Of a DNA stretch of 64,000 nucleotides, positions 8,012 to 17,274 are shown in pieces. Origin of the DNA: Planococcus sp. CPCC 101016 (GTDB lineage: Bacteria; Bacillota; Bacilli; Bacillales_A; Planococcaceae); contig NZ_VOHB01000002.1 in NCBI RefSeq assembly GCF_007859295.1, positions 496,001-560,000 of the forward strand, written 5' to 3'. The translations under genes were made by a program, and so were the position numbers. The notes beneath the pieces are model-generated. The model saw only the letters and a list, made by a program, of their open reading frames with translations, made no database searches and had not been told where the DNA came from. The number at the start of each line of letters is the position of its first letter. The stretch's first letter is position 1.

Positions 8012-8545
8012 GTGTATGATGATCCGGTAAAAGAAGCAATTTCCTGGATGCGTGTCATTTTTATGACTGTGCTTCTTGTCGTGGCATCCAGACATTTCCT
8101 TTTTGAGCCTGTAGCTGTTCATGGTGAATCGATGATGCCCACATTTGAGGACGATGACAAAGTCATGCTAGTGAAAATCTATACAATAGAGAATTTTGAT
8201 ATGATTGTCTTTACCGCACCCAATGGAGTTAATTTTATTAAACGCGTGATTGGTGTTCCTGGTGACCGTATATCCATGAAGGATGACCAATTGTATGTGA
8301 ATGGCAAGCCAGAAGCCGAACCTTATTTAGATAAGAACCGGGAAATGGCTCATCAACAAGGTTTTGAAAAGTTGACTGATGATTTTCAGGAATTTATCGT
8401 GCCGGCCGAATCTTATTATGTATTGGGGGATAACCGATTGAATAGCATGGATTCAAGAGTAATAGGCTTTATTTCCAAAGAATCCATCATCGGTGAAGTG
8501 AAGATCAGGCTTTCTCCTCTCGAACATATCGGGATCGTCAAATGA
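8012..8545 (+). CDS. lepB: Signal peptidase I
   Basis: This 177-residue type I signal peptidase cleaves Sec and Tat signal peptides on the outer face of the membrane. It has one N-terminal membrane anchor (about residues 12-30), as in Bacillus Sip proteins. The catalytic Ser40 is in GESMMPT and the general-base Lys77 in FIKRVIGVPGD; box E is GDNRLNSMDSR. The start is GTG 8012, 7-8 bases after GGAGGGA; the ATG at 8010 is in another frame. A perfect TATAAT at 7973-7978 may be its -10. Bacillales usually carry several copies, so the specific paralogue is not assigned. Confidence 0.92.
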   Translation: MYDDPVKEAISWMRVIFMTVLLVVASRHFLFEPVAVHGESMMPTFEDDDKVMLVKIYTIENFDMIVFTAPNGVNFIKRVIGVPGDRISMKDDQLYVNGKPEAEPYLDKNREMAHQQGFEKLTDDFQEFIVPAESYYVLGDNRLNSMDSRVIGFISKESIIGEVKIRLSPLEHIGIVK

Positions 8546-8576
8546 TGCACAAACGCTCTATAAGTTTATGAAATGC

Positions 8577-8616
8577 AAAAAGGACAGTGGCCTATTTTCT
8601 GCCACCTGTCCTTTTT
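8577..8616. terminator. Bidirectional terminator between lepB and mtnE
   Basis: A 15-16 bp nearly perfect stem (AAAAAGGACAG with CTGTCCTTTTT as outer arms) lies between convergent genes, with an A-run on the left and a T-run on the right. Confidence 0.85.
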
Positions 8617-8621
8617 GAGTT

Positions 8622-9785
8622 TCAAAAAATGTTTAAACGGTCAATTCGGTTTATTGCCTCCATGATACGGGATTCGTCGACCAATAATCCCACACGTACA
8701 AAACCTTCTCCGCCATTTCCGAAGCCGCTGCCTGCGGCAACTGAAATGTCCGCTTTCTCAAGCAAGTAATCAGCGAATTCGACACTGGTAAAGCCCGCGG
8801 GAACAGGCAGCCATGCAAAGAAAGAGCCTTGCGGAGCTTTGATTTCCCAGCCGATGCGCGAACATTCGGCAACCAGTACATTGCGGCGTTTTTCATAGAG
8901 ATCCACCAGATCGTCCACGCATTGCTGGTCAGCGGTCAGGGCTTCAGCAGCAGCCAATTGGACTGCCGGAAATAAACCTGCGAATAGATGATCTTGAATC
9001 AAGTTCAAGGCTTCGATCATTTTGGAATTGCCAACAGCAAATCCAATGCGCCAACCGGCCATATTATAGGTTTTCGATAAAGTATACATCTCGATGCCGA
9101 CTTCTTTTGCTCCTTCGGATTGGAGGAAGCTCACCGGTTTTTTTCCTTCAAAGCCCACAGCGCCATATGCAAAGTCGTGGACGACAGCAATGCCATTGTC
9201 TTTTGCAAAGGCGACGGTCTCATCAAAAAAGTCTCCATTCGCCACGGCTCCTGTCGGGTTGTTTGGGTAATTCAGATACATCAGCTTTGCACGCGTTCGG
9301 GTGGATTCCGGTAGGTCACCGTAGTCCGGCAAATAGCCATTTTCAGGATTTAACCGCATCAGTTCATAGTCAATGTCAGCAAGCGGCGCTCCGGACAGGT
9401 AATCAGGATAGCCAGGGTCCGGGAGCAGCAATAGATCCTGTGGATTCAATAATGCTAACGGCAGTTCGACAAGGCCGATTTTTGTCCCGGCTAGGATAGC
9501 TACTTCCAAATCGGGATCGACATCGACACCGTATTCGCGTTTGTAGAAATCCACTGCCGCTTGGCGCAGCTCTGAAATCCCGCGAAAAGGTGAATACTTA
9601 TGAGTTCTTGGATCGGCAGCTGCTGTTTGCAGCGCTTTGATGATATGGTCAGGGGTGGGTTGGTCGGGATTGCCCTGGCCAAGATTTATAACATCGCGCC
9701 CTTCGGCGATGGCTTTGCTTGTTTTAGCAACCAATGAAGCGAAAAATTGAGTAGGCAGGTTTTGCAGTCGATTTGAAAAGTCCAT
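8622..9785 (-). CDS. mtnE: PLP-dependent aminotransferase, methionine salvage (MtnE/MtnV)
   Basis: This 387-residue class I/II aminotransferase probably converts 4-methylthio-2-oxobutanoate to methionine, the last step of methionine salvage. Fold-type I signatures are clear: NLGQGNPDQPTP for substrate binding, YPNNPTGA, and the PLP lysine in TLSKTYNMAGWRIGFAVG. It resembles B. subtilis YkrV. Start ATG 9785 has AAGGAGA 5 bases upstream. It is divergent from mtnU, as ykrV/ykrU neighbours are in Bacillus, which supports the assignment. Other salvage genes (mtnK, mtnA, mtnW, mtnX, mtnB, mtnD) are not in this window. Confidence 0.85.
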   Translation of the reverse strand: MDFSNRLQNLPTQFFASLVAKTSKAIAEGRDVINLGQGNPDQPTPDHIIKALQTAAADPRTHKYSPFRGISELRQAAVDFYKREYGVDVDPDLEVAILAGTKIGLVELPLALLNPQDLLLLPDPGYPDYLSGAPLADIDYELMRLNPENGYLPDYGDLPESTRTRAKLMYLNYPNNPTGAVANGDFFDETVAFAKDNGIAVVHDFAYGAVGFEGKKPVSFLQSEGAKEVGIEMYTLSKTYNMAGWRIGFAVGNSKMIEALNLIQDHLFAGLFPAVQLAAAEALTADQQCVDDLVDLYEKRRNVLVAECSRIGWEIKAPQGSFFAWLPVPAGFTSVEFADYLLEKADISVAAGSGFGNGGEGFVRVGLLVDESRIMEAINRIDRLNIF

Positions 9786-9871
9786 ATGATTCTCCTTGTT
9801 TTCGAAATAATTGCACATCTATCCCAAATCTTATAGAGTTGAAGGTAACTTGTCTAGTGGAGGAGAAAATT

Positions 9872-10660
9872 ATGAAAATTGCATGCGTTCAGATGGATAT
9901 TGCTTTTGGAGAGCCGGAACTGAATTATCAGCGGGTCATGGATTATTTAAGAGAAGCGGCTGCAAACGGAGCAGATACCATCGTTTTGCCTGAAATGTGG
10001 AACACCGGCTATGCATTGACGGAGCTAGAGACCTTGGCGGACAGTTCGAACCGGACAGTGGAGCTGCTAAAGAGTTTTGCAAAAGAGCACGCTGTCAATA
10101 TTGTTGGGGGCTCTGTTTCGACAAAAAAAAATGAAGGCTTTTACAACACTATGTATGTCGTAGACAAAAACGGTGAACTGATTTCGGAATACAACAAAGC
10201 GCACCGTTTCGGTTTGATGGATGAGCATATCCATCTTGAGGAAGGCAATTCACTGGGCACTTTCAAATTGGAAAACATTGTTTATGGCGGAGTCATCTGC
10301 TACGACATCCGTTTTCCAGAATGGATTCGTGCGCAAGCGCTGAATGGGGCAAAACTTATTTTTGTATCAGCCGAATGGCCGGAAGCACGAATTGACCATT
10401 GGCGCATCCTGTTGCAGGCACGCGCCATTGAGAACCAATGCTTTATCGTTGCAGTGAACCGCATCGGCAGTGACCCGAAAAATGAATTCGGCGGCAGCAC
10501 TATGGTGATTGCGCCTTGGGGAGAAATTCGCTTGGATATGAAAAAGCAGGAAGGTATCGCGTATGTAGAACTTGATTTGGAAGAAGTGGAAGAAGTCCGG
10601 AAGCGGATTCCGGTTTTTGATGATCGCCGCGTACAATTGTATGAAAAGTTCAAAAAGTAG
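9872..10660 (+). CDS. mtnU: Carbon-nitrogen hydrolase MtnU (omega-amidase-like)
   Basis: This 262-residue nitrilase-superfamily amidase likely hydrolyses 2-oxoglutaramate or a related omega-amide formed by the glutamine-dependent transaminase MtnE. The Glu-Lys-Cys triad is visible: VLPEMWNTGYA (Glu near 40), EYNKAHRFG (Lys near 110) and GGVICYDIRFPEW (Cys near 145). The ATG at 9872 follows GTGGAGGAG. It is divergent from mtnE and lies just upstream of the SAM riboswitch, so a methionine-related role is consistent. No terminator is obvious between it and the riboswitch. Confidence 0.87.
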   Translation: MKIACVQMDIAFGEPELNYQRVMDYLREAAANGADTIVLPEMWNTGYALTELETLADSSNRTVELLKSFAKEHAVNIVGGSVSTKKNEGFYNTMYVVDKNGELISEYNKAHRFGLMDEHIHLEEGNSLGTFKLENIVYGGVICYDIRFPEWIRAQALNGAKLIFVSAEWPEARIDHWRILLQARAIENQCFIVAVNRIGSDPKNEFGGSTMVIAPWGEIRLDMKKQEGIAYVELDLEEVEEVRKRIPVFDDRRVQLYEKFKK

Positions 10661-10711
10661 ATTGACACGTCGTATTTATGTCTGTAACATAAAATTCAGT
10701 TAAATAACGTA

Positions 10712-10869
10712 AACTTATCAAGAGAGACTGAGGGACAGGCCCTATGACGTCCGGCAACCCCCGATTGGGAAGGTGCCAAATCCAACGGAACATGAAAATG
10801 TTCCGAAAGATAAGTCGAGAAACTAAATTTTTCGATGCTTCTTTCTTGATGAAAGAGGCATCTTTTTAT
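10712..10869 (+). ncRNA. SAM-I (S-box) riboswitch with terminator
   Basis: The S-box core is readable: ACTTATCAAGAGAGACTGAG at 10712, GACAGGCCCTATGA, CCGGCAACCCC, GGTGCCAAATCCAAC, a variable GGAACATGAAAATGTTCC hairpin, and the closing AAAGATAAG near 10806-10814. It is followed by a 12-bp terminator stem (10834-10845 with 10851-10862) and a T-run. High S-adenosylmethionine stabilises the aptamer and terminates transcription of the methionine transporter operon that begins 16 bases later. Confidence 0.95.
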
Positions 10870-10884
10870 TGGCGGGAGGAAGCT

Positions 10885-11898
10885 ATGATACAGATTGAGA
10901 AATTGACGAAAACTTACACAACTAAGCATGGCACCGTCACCGGCGTAGATAATGTTTCAGTGAAAATCGGAAAAGGCGAAATTTTTGGAATTGTCGGCTA
11001 CTCAGGCGCCGGCAAAAGTTCATTGATCCGGTGCATTAATTTGCTTGAACGGCCAACTTCAGGGAGCGTTACAGTAGACGGAAAAGATTTAACTCGATTG
11101 AACGGCAATGGACTGAGAAAAGCGCGTTTGAAAATCGGCATGATCTTCCAGCATTTTTACTTGATTAGCCAGAAGACGGTTTATGACAATATCGCTTTTG
11201 CGCTTCGGGCGGCAGGTACTCCTGCTAAAAATATTAAAAACCGTGTAGAAGAGCTGTTGGATATGGTGGGCTTATCCGATAAGCGGGATGTCTATCCAGC
11301 GCAGTTGAGCGGGGGGCAAAAACAGCGCGTCGGAATCGCGCGTGCACTTGCCAATAATCCGGCAGTACTGCTTTGCGATGAAGCGACATCTGCACTCGAC
11401 CCGAATACCACTTTATCCATATTGCGGCTATTGAAAGACATTAACCGTAAATTGAATATCACAATTGTACTAATCACGCATGAGATGAATGTGGTTAAGG
11501 AAATTTGTGATCGAATGGCTGTTATGCAGGGAGGGCGCGTCATTGAAGAAGGTCAGGTTTATGACATTTTTGCAGACCCGCAAAAGGAATTAACGAAGGA
11601 ATTCATCTCCAGCGTTGTATCGTTCAATGTTCCGGAGCATATTTTGAGCGGATTTACCGGAACAGTGGTGAAAGTGCTGTTTAAGGGCAATGTGGCAGGT
11701 GAAGGGGTAATTTCCGATATGCTTCAGGACTACCCGGTAAAAGGCAACTTTCTGCATGGGGCGATTGAATATATTCAAGAACGGCCTCTTGGTATTTTTA
11801 TTATGGAATTGAAGGGTGCTTCGTCGGATGTAATGGCCGCGCTGAAGTATATGGAAAGCAGATCAGCAATTGTGGAGGTGATTCCGAATGGGCATTGA
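10885..11898 (+). CDS. metN: Methionine ABC transporter ATP-binding protein MetN
   Basis: This 337-residue ATPase powers uptake of methionine. It has Walker A GYSGAGKSS, Q-loop in IFQHFYLI, signature LSGGQKQRVGIARAL, Walker B LLCDEATSALD and H-loop ITHEM. The C-terminal NIL domain (about 265-337), specific to MetN, senses methionine and causes trans-inhibition. The frame is open through the riboswitch, but the true start is ATG 10885 after GGGAGGAAG, downstream of the riboswitch terminator. It overlaps metI by 11 bp. Control is by the SAM riboswitch. Confidence 0.95.
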   Translation: MIQIEKLTKTYTTKHGTVTGVDNVSVKIGKGEIFGIVGYSGAGKSSLIRCINLLERPTSGSVTVDGKDLTRLNGNGLRKARLKIGMIFQHFYLISQKTVYDNIAFALRAAGTPAKNIKNRVEELLDMVGLSDKRDVYPAQLSGGQKQRVGIARALANNPAVLLCDEATSALDPNTTLSILRLLKDINRKLNITIVLITHEMNVVKEICDRMAVMQGGRVIEEGQVYDIFADPQKELTKEFISSVVSFNVPEHILSGFTGTVVKVLFKGNVAGEGVISDMLQDYPVKGNFLHGAIEYIQERPLGIFIMELKGASSDVMAALKYMESRSAIVEVIPNGH

Positions 11899-12559
11899 AT
11901 GGGGACGAATTATTGAGCTTTGGCCGGAAATTCAGACGGCATTTTTTCAAACCTTGACCATGATTGGCATCTCGTTATCTGTAGCATTGGTTGTTGGCTT
12001 GCCATTGGGCATCTTATTATTCATCACAGACAGAGGTTTATTTCTCGAAAATCGACCGGTTAATTCCGTAGTCGGTTTCATTGTCAACATCGTGCGCTCC
12101 ATTCCATTCATTATCCTATTGGTGGCACTTATCCCGTTGACGAAGTTCATTACGGGAACGACAATCGGACCGATAGCGGCCAGTGTATCATTATCTGTTG
12201 CAGCGATTCCTTTTTTTGCAAGAATTGTGGAAACCTCGCTTCGTGATATTGATAAAGGAGTCATTGAAGCAGCGATTGCAGTTGGAGCTACGCCGTGGAT
12301 GATTATTAAAGACGTTCTGTTGCCCGAGGCGAAAGCGAGCATCGTTCAAGGTGTGACCTTGACCATCATCAGCCTAGTCGCCTATTCAGCAATGGCTGGT
12401 GTCGTGGGAGGCGGAGGCATTGGTGATTTGGCTATCCGCTTCGGCTATTACCGGTACGACAACACCATTATGATTGTCACAGTCGTTATTTTGATTGTGC
12501 TGGTCCAATTGATTCAGCAAGCAGGAGATTACACAGCGAAGGCTATCGATAAACGATAA
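11888..12559 (+). CDS. metI: Methionine ABC transporter permease MetI (MetP)
   Basis: This 223-residue permease has about five membrane helices. The ABC EAA loop EAAIAVGATPWMIIKDVLLPEA couples it to MetN. The ATG at 11888 lies inside the metN end (11-bp overlap), with GTGGAGGTG as ribosome site, implying translational coupling. It is the second gene of the riboswitch-controlled operon, directly followed by the binding protein. Confidence 0.94.
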   Translation: MGIEWGRIIELWPEIQTAFFQTLTMIGISLSVALVVGLPLGILLFITDRGLFLENRPVNSVVGFIVNIVRSIPFIILLVALIPLTKFITGTTIGPIAASVSLSVAAIPFFARIVETSLRDIDKGVIEAAIAVGATPWMIIKDVLLPEAKASIVQGVTLTIISLVAYSAMAGVVGGGGIGDLAIRFGYYRYDNTIMIVTVVILIVLVQLIQQAGDYTAKAIDKR

Positions 12560-12571
12560 GGGGAGAATGAC

Positions 12572-13402
12572 ATGAAAAAAATGGGATTGATTTTAGCAGC
12601 GAGCGTATTGGCTTTGGGAGCATGCGGCAGCGAAGAAGAAAATGAAACTTCTGGAACGACAGAAGAAGCGTCAAAAGAGATTAAGTTAGGAGCTACTGCA
12701 GGTCCATACAGCGATATGTTGAGCCAAGCGATTGTTCCTGGCCTGGAGGAAAAAGGCTATACGGTTGAAATTGTAGAGTTCAGTGACTACATCCAGCCGA
12801 ATGTGGCACTTGATGGTGGAGATATCGATGCCAACTTGTTCCAACACACTATCTACTTGGAGAACTTTGAAAAGGAGCAAGGCATGGACCTGTCAGCATT
12901 AATCACAGTGCCAACAGCACCTATGGGCATCTATTCAAACCAATTCGACTCTTTGGAAGCTATTGAGGATGGTGCAACTATCGCGATTCCGAATGATCCG
13001 GTTAACGGAGCACGTGCTTTGTTGATGCTGGAGGATGAAGGTTTGGTTGAACTCGACCCTGAAGCGGATGTGCTGCAGGCTTCAGAACGAGACGTTGTCA
13101 CGAATACGAAAAATCTGGTGTTCCAGCCGATTGAAGCAGGGCAGCTGCCGCGTGCAGTTGATGGCTCTGATTTAGCAGCTGTACCCGGTAACTTTGCATT
13201 AGCTGCGGAAATGGATCTTTTGGACGCATTGGTTCTGGAAAATATGCCCGATCAATACCGTAATGTTGTAGCGGTTACTGCTGACAATGAAGACAGCGAG
13301 TTGGCACAGGATTTAGTGGAAGTTGTAGAGTCAGATGAATTTGAAGCGGTAATCGACGAAGAATTTGAAGGTTTCGGCAAACCGGAATGGATGGCTGAAT
13401 AA
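12572..13402 (+). CDS. metQ: Methionine-binding lipoprotein MetQ
   Basis: This 276-residue NlpA/MetQ-family lipoprotein captures methionine at the cell surface. A type II signal peptide ends in LALGAC with the lipidated Cys at residue 18. The mature protein begins with an acidic, low-complexity linker. The family core is visible in KLGATAGPYSDML and DANLFQHTIYLE, and VPGNFALAAEMD occurs near residue 210. It lies 12 bp after metI and is closed by a strong terminator. Confidence 0.94.
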   Translation: MKKMGLILAASVLALGACGSEEENETSGTTEEASKEIKLGATAGPYSDMLSQAIVPGLEEKGYTVEIVEFSDYIQPNVALDGGDIDANLFQHTIYLENFEKEQGMDLSALITVPTAPMGIYSNQFDSLEAIEDGATIAIPNDPVNGARALLMLEDEGLVELDPEADVLQASERDVVTNTKNLVFQPIEAGQLPRAVDGSDLAAVPGNFALAAEMDLLDALVLENMPDQYRNVVAVTADNEDSELAQDLVEVVESDEFEAVIDEEFEGFGKPEWMAE

Positions 13403-13415
13403 ATTTTTCGAGCAG

Positions 13416-13452
13416 AAAGCCGCCCCAGAAAAACTCTGGGGCGGCTTTTATT
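13416..13452. terminator. Terminator of metNIQ
   Basis: A 14-bp stem AAAGCCGCCCCAGA/TCTGGGGCGGCTTT is followed by a short T-run. The A-rich left side could also serve the convergent GNAT gene. Confidence 0.85.
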
Positions 13453-13480
13453 TGTTCCAAAAAAGTTGATAAACGCTGTT

Positions 13481-14044
13481 TCAAGAAATGACTTTGACCA
13501 TATGATGGAAAGGTTCGCCGATAATGGTCCAAGGCTCGGAAATGGAAAAGCCGAGGCGTTTGTAGAGACGGATGGCTCCATCTTTATCGATGTCAACGTT
13601 CAGTGAAAGTTTGCTGCCCCCTTGAGAAGCCGCCAGCTCTTCCGCAAATGCGAATAGTTTCGAACCGATCCCTTGTCCCTGAAAGGCCGGATCAACGGAA
13701 ACGGTGTCGATATACCATTCATCGATATGAGCTTCCGGTTCAATGCTCCGCTCATGTCCCTCTTTTTTTAGCTCTTCAATCAAATAGCGGTCAAGGGCTT
13801 CGGCTTGATTGCCGTGATAGAGCACTAGAACTCCGGCGATGTCACCGCCCACTATAGCTGTATACGTATAACGGTGGCTATGGCGAGTATGTTCACCGCA
13901 AATCATAGCCTTTACTTTTTCCAGTACAGCTTCCGGTTCTGTCTGCGCCGTCATATGGTTAGCGATTTCACCGATTGCATGAATAATGAGCGGTGCTGCT
14001 TTTTCTGCGTCTTCAGGTCTCGCTTGTCTGATGATGATATTCAT
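13481..14044 (-). CDS. GNAT family N-acetyltransferase
   Basis: This 187-residue acetyltransferase carries the acetyl-CoA motif A VDPAFQGQGIGSKLFAFAEE (about residues 117-136) and motif B LYKRLGFSISEPW. The N-terminal MNIIIRQARPEDAEKAAPLI is the usual GNAT beginning. Substrate is not predictable. The gene is monocistronic and convergent with metQ. Confidence 0.83.
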   Translation of the reverse strand: MNIIIRQARPEDAEKAAPLIIHAIGEIANHMTAQTEPEAVLEKVKAMICGEHTRHSHRYTYTAIVGGDIAGVLVLYHGNQAEALDRYLIEELKKEGHERSIEPEAHIDEWYIDTVSVDPAFQGQGIGSKLFAFAEELAASQGGSKLSLNVDIDKDGAIRLYKRLGFSISEPWTIIGEPFHHMVKVIS

Positions 14045-14137
14045 CGCGATCTACTCCTTTTGCTTGCATTAAGTCTGCTTTGACTGAAATAATAGTATAT
14101 CAATGAAAAAGCCCTTTAACACGAAGGAGGCCAAAGC

Positions 14138-15073
14138 ATGGAAAATACAAAACACGTCCTGACCTATGGAGACGCGTTTGTGGATTATATAGCAGCAAAT
14201 ACAACAAATGATCTCTTCAACCGCCACTTAGGAGGCGCTACGGTCAATGTGGCCGCAGGCGTCAGCCGTCTTGGTCTGCCATCAGGTTTTATCACAATTA
14301 CTGGAGATGATGAGACTTCCACTTTTGTGCGCGAGGAATTGCTGAAGGAAGGTGTCGACTTGACGCATGCCGTTATGGTGCCGGAAAAACGGGTAAGCGG
14401 AGTTTATATTCATTTGACTCCCGATTTCGACCGCATATTTGCAGACTATGTGAATGAGACACCCGATCTTCAAGTAAAAGGCCACGAACTGAAAGCGGCA
14501 TCTTTTGAGCAAGCCAGTATTTTTCATTTCTGTTCGGGTACTCTTTTCCATCCAGAGGCGAGAGAGACAACACGAAGAGCATTGGAACTGTCAAAAGAAC
14601 ATGGCGTCCTTTGTTCATACGATGTCAATATACGACCACTGCGCTGGGAAAGTGAGGAACTTTGCCGTAATACCGTACTCGATTTTTTACCGTCTGTGGA
14701 TTTCGTTAAATTGACCACAGCAGAACTTGCCTTTTTAATGGAGACAGAATCGCTTGAAGAAGGAATCGTCCGATTTTCCCGGTTCCACATTCCACTGGTG
14801 TTTGTGACGGATGGGGAAAATGGCACTCATGCTGTTTATCAGAATCAAACTCATCATGTGCCGGTCATTCCTGTACAGCCCGTGGATACTACAGGAGCGG
14901 GTGATGCCTTTATGGCAGGCGTCATCCGCCATATTTACTTGAAAGGCTTACCTGAAAATCAGCGTGATGTCCTTGAATGTGCAGCTTTCGGAAATAAACT
15001 GGGAGCACTTTGTGCAACCAAAGCCGGTGCTTTGACGGCAATGCCACGGCTTGATGATATGATAAAAAAATAA
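14138..15073 (+). CDS. PfkB-family sugar kinase (fructokinase-like)
   Basis: This 311-residue ribokinase/PfkB-superfamily kinase phosphorylates a sugar, likely fructose. The first PfkB signature is around GGATVNVAAGVSRLG (residues 32-46). The second, VDTTGAGDAFMAGVI (about 250-264), carries the catalytic Asp and anion hole. Start ATG 14138 follows CGAAGGAGG. The OsmC-family gene follows 21 bp later. No transporter or hydrolase is adjacent, so the sugar is uncertain. Confidence 0.85.
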   Translation: MENTKHVLTYGDAFVDYIAANTTNDLFNRHLGGATVNVAAGVSRLGLPSGFITITGDDETSTFVREELLKEGVDLTHAVMVPEKRVSGVYIHLTPDFDRIFADYVNETPDLQVKGHELKAASFEQASIFHFCSGTLFHPEARETTRRALELSKEHGVLCSYDVNIRPLRWESEELCRNTVLDFLPSVDFVKLTTAELAFLMETESLEEGIVRFSRFHIPLVFVTDGENGTHAVYQNQTHHVPVIPVQPVDTTGAGDAFMAGVIRHIYLKGLPENQRDVLECAAFGNKLGALCATKAGALTAMPRLDDMIKK

Positions 15074-15094
15074 AAATAAAAGGAGTGTGCATAT

Positions 15095-15544
15095 ATGGCT
15101 TTGCACAGTTTTCATTTAAAGGCGGATTGGCCAGGCCTCCGCAATGATGTTGGGAATATCGAGGTTGGCAATTTAAAAACACGCATTTCGATTCCACCGG
15201 AAATGGATGGACCGGGAATCGGTACAAATCCGGATGAAATGCTGCTGGGTGCCGCGGCTACTTGCTATATCATTACGCTTGCCGCCATGATGGAACGCAG
15301 TAAGTTGGAAAAGCAGTCCCTGACCATGAAGTCGGAAGGGATCGTTGAAGTGGAAAAAGGCGTGATCACCTACAAACGCATTATCCATAAACCACAAGTG
15401 GTCTTAAAAGCCGATGCTTCCGATAAGGATTTGGCGCTGGCTCAAAAACTTGCGGAAAAAGCTGAAAGCTCTTGCATGATCACCCGCGCTATCCAAGGCA
15501 ATGTAGAAATTGAATTGCAGGCTGATATTCGAAAAGGAAACTAA
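15095..15544 (+). CDS. OsmC family thiol peroxidase-like protein
   Basis: This 149-residue OsmC/Ohr-superfamily protein has the two expected cysteines: AAATCYIITLAAMM (about residue 53) and ESSCMITRAI (about residue 128). Members reduce organic hydroperoxides using a Cys pair. It lacks the Ohr-specific sequence found in the second family member at 49992 and is closer to the OsmC/YhfA-like branch. It is 21 bp after the PfkB kinase and probably co-transcribed, although no functional link is evident. Confidence 0.82.
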   Translation: MALHSFHLKADWPGLRNDVGNIEVGNLKTRISIPPEMDGPGIGTNPDEMLLGAAATCYIITLAAMMERSKLEKQSLTMKSEGIVEVEKGVITYKRIIHKPQVVLKADASDKDLALAQKLAEKAESSCMITRAIQGNVEIELQADIRKGN

Positions 15545-15682
15545 AATTCTTGAACCGCCTTCGTCCAGTTGTTACGGGATGGAGGTTTTTTAATGGGCTG
15601 CTTTAAAAATAGACATTTTCTTTGCCTGAAATGTGATAGACTACAAATATTAAAAATTCAGTATTTTTTAGGGGTATTTACT

Positions 15683-17257
15683 ATGCGGAATTTATCGCTT
15701 CAAGCAAAAATTATACTACTGAGTATGTCATTGATCTTATTCGTCACCATTGTTTTTGGAGGAATTGTCATTTATAACGAAGTTGGCGACACCAAAGAAA
15801 ATGTTGGAACGCGTGCGTTGGAAACGGCAATCGGCATTTCGGTAATGCCAAGTGTTGTTGAGGCAATGGATGATGAAAATCCGGAAGATACCATTCAGCC
15901 TTTAGCTGAATATATGAGAAAACAAGTAGGTGCGGAATTTATCGTTGTTGGCAATAGGGAAGGCAGGCGCTATTCTCATCCTAACCCATCCCAAATTGGC
16001 AAAACAATGGTAGGGGGCGACAATGATCGCGCATTGGCGAATGCTGAATTCTATACCTCTGAGGCCCAGGGGTCACTGGGACCGAGCTTACGGGGGAAAG
16101 CTCCGATTTTTGATGGCGATGGAAATGTGGTCGGGTTAGTTTCGGTTGGCTATTTGATGGAAGACATTCAACAGATTATTATCGGGAAAATTCTAGAGCT
16201 GCTGCAATTTGTCTTGCTGGCTTTAGTAATTGGGGTTATCGGCAGCATCCTGCTGGCGAAGAATATCAGGAAAGAAACCATGGGACTCGAACCGCGCGAA
16301 ATAGCGGCGATGTACCGCGACCGTGAGGCCTTGCTTTCTTCAATTGTCGAAGGGGTTATCGCTATTGATAATCAAGGGAAAGTCACGGAAATCAACCATT
16401 CGGCAGAAAGAATGCTTGGACTGACGCAAGCATCCATCAATGTTGATATCACTGAAGTCATTCCCCAGTCTAAAATGAAAGAAGCGCTGCAATCTGAAAG
16501 AACAGTCCGCAATGAAGAAATGCTGATTGGCAATAAAGTGCTCATCATCAATCGGACGCAGATCCTGCATGATGGCGAAGTTGTTGGTGTGGTTTCCACT
16601 TTCCGTGAAAAAACAGATATTCAGGAAGTACTGGAAACTTTATCTGAGATTCAGCAATATTCAGAAGGGCTGCGCGCCCAAACACATGAATATTCCAATA
16701 AACTATATGCGATCTCAGGTTTGCTGCAGCTCGGACAAAAAGAGGAAGCCATCAATTTGATTCAACAGGAGACCAAAACCCATCAGAACCAAACAAAACA
16801 TATGCTAGACCACATTCAGGATAAAAAAGTGCAGGCAATTCTGCTTGGGAAAATGGGGAAGGCATCCGAAAACAAAGTCAAGCTGACCATTGATGAAAAT
16901 AGTTCACTGGAAGCTCTCCCAGAACATTTTGATATTGCTAAGCTGATTCACATTTTAGGAAACCTGATAGATAACGCAATTGAAGAAGTTGCTCAGCAGC
17001 CCAACAAAGAAGTTTCTTTTTTCGTCACCGATCTGGGGCATGATTTGGTGATAGAAGTGGAAGACACAGGCCGCGGTATACAAACTGAGCATATGGAAGA
17101 TTTATTTAATCGTGGTTTTTCAACAAAACTTGGGAAAAAAGACAGAGGATATGGATTGGCAATCGTTAAGCAAGCTGTCGAGGAGTTGAAAGGGACAATT
17201 GAAGTGGACTCTGAATTAATGAGAGGTACAGTCTTCACAGTCTTTTTGCCAAAGTAG
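15683..17257 (+). CDS. Sensor histidine kinase, CitA/DcuS family
   Basis: This 524-residue membrane kinase has a first helix at about residues 9-31 and an extracellular PAS-like ligand domain (about 35-170) with RRYSHPNPSQIGKTMVGGD. A second helix (about 173-195) and a cytoplasmic PAS domain follow. The SpoOB-type phosphorylation region has its His in RAQTHEYSNKLYAISGLLQLG. ATPase boxes are ILGNLIDNAIE, VEDTGRGI and DRGYGLAIV. This is the carboxylate-sensing CitA/DcuS/MalK architecture. ATG 15683 is the family-consistent start. The response regulator follows after 17 bp and a tricarboxylate transporter operon lies downstream, so citrate or a related acid is the likely signal. Confidence 0.9.
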   Translation: MRNLSLQAKIILLSMSLILFVTIVFGGIVIYNEVGDTKENVGTRALETAIGISVMPSVVEAMDDENPEDTIQPLAEYMRKQVGAEFIVVGNREGRRYSHPNPSQIGKTMVGGDNDRALANAEFYTSEAQGSLGPSLRGKAPIFDGDGNVVGLVSVGYLMEDIQQIIIGKILELLQFVLLALVIGVIGSILLAKNIRKETMGLEPREIAAMYRDREALLSSIVEGVIAIDNQGKVTEINHSAERMLGLTQASINVDITEVIPQSKMKEALQSERTVRNEEMLIGNKVLIINRTQILHDGEVVGVVSTFREKTDIQEVLETLSEIQQYSEGLRAQTHEYSNKLYAISGLLQLGQKEEAINLIQQETKTHQNQTKHMLDHIQDKKVQAILLGKMGKASENKVKLTIDENSSLEALPEHFDIAKLIHILGNLIDNAIEEVAQQPNKEVSFFVTDLGHDLVIEVEDTGRGIQTEHMEDLFNRGFSTKLGKKDRGYGLAIVKQAVEELKGTIEVDSELMRGTVFTVFLPK

Positions 17258-17274
17258 GAAGTGAGGAGAAATAA

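Noticed and set aside
10744..10884. Extended metN reading frame through the SAM riboswitch
   Set aside because: It would translate the aptamer and terminator; ATG 10885 has its own GGGAGGAAG site and gives a normal MetN N terminus.
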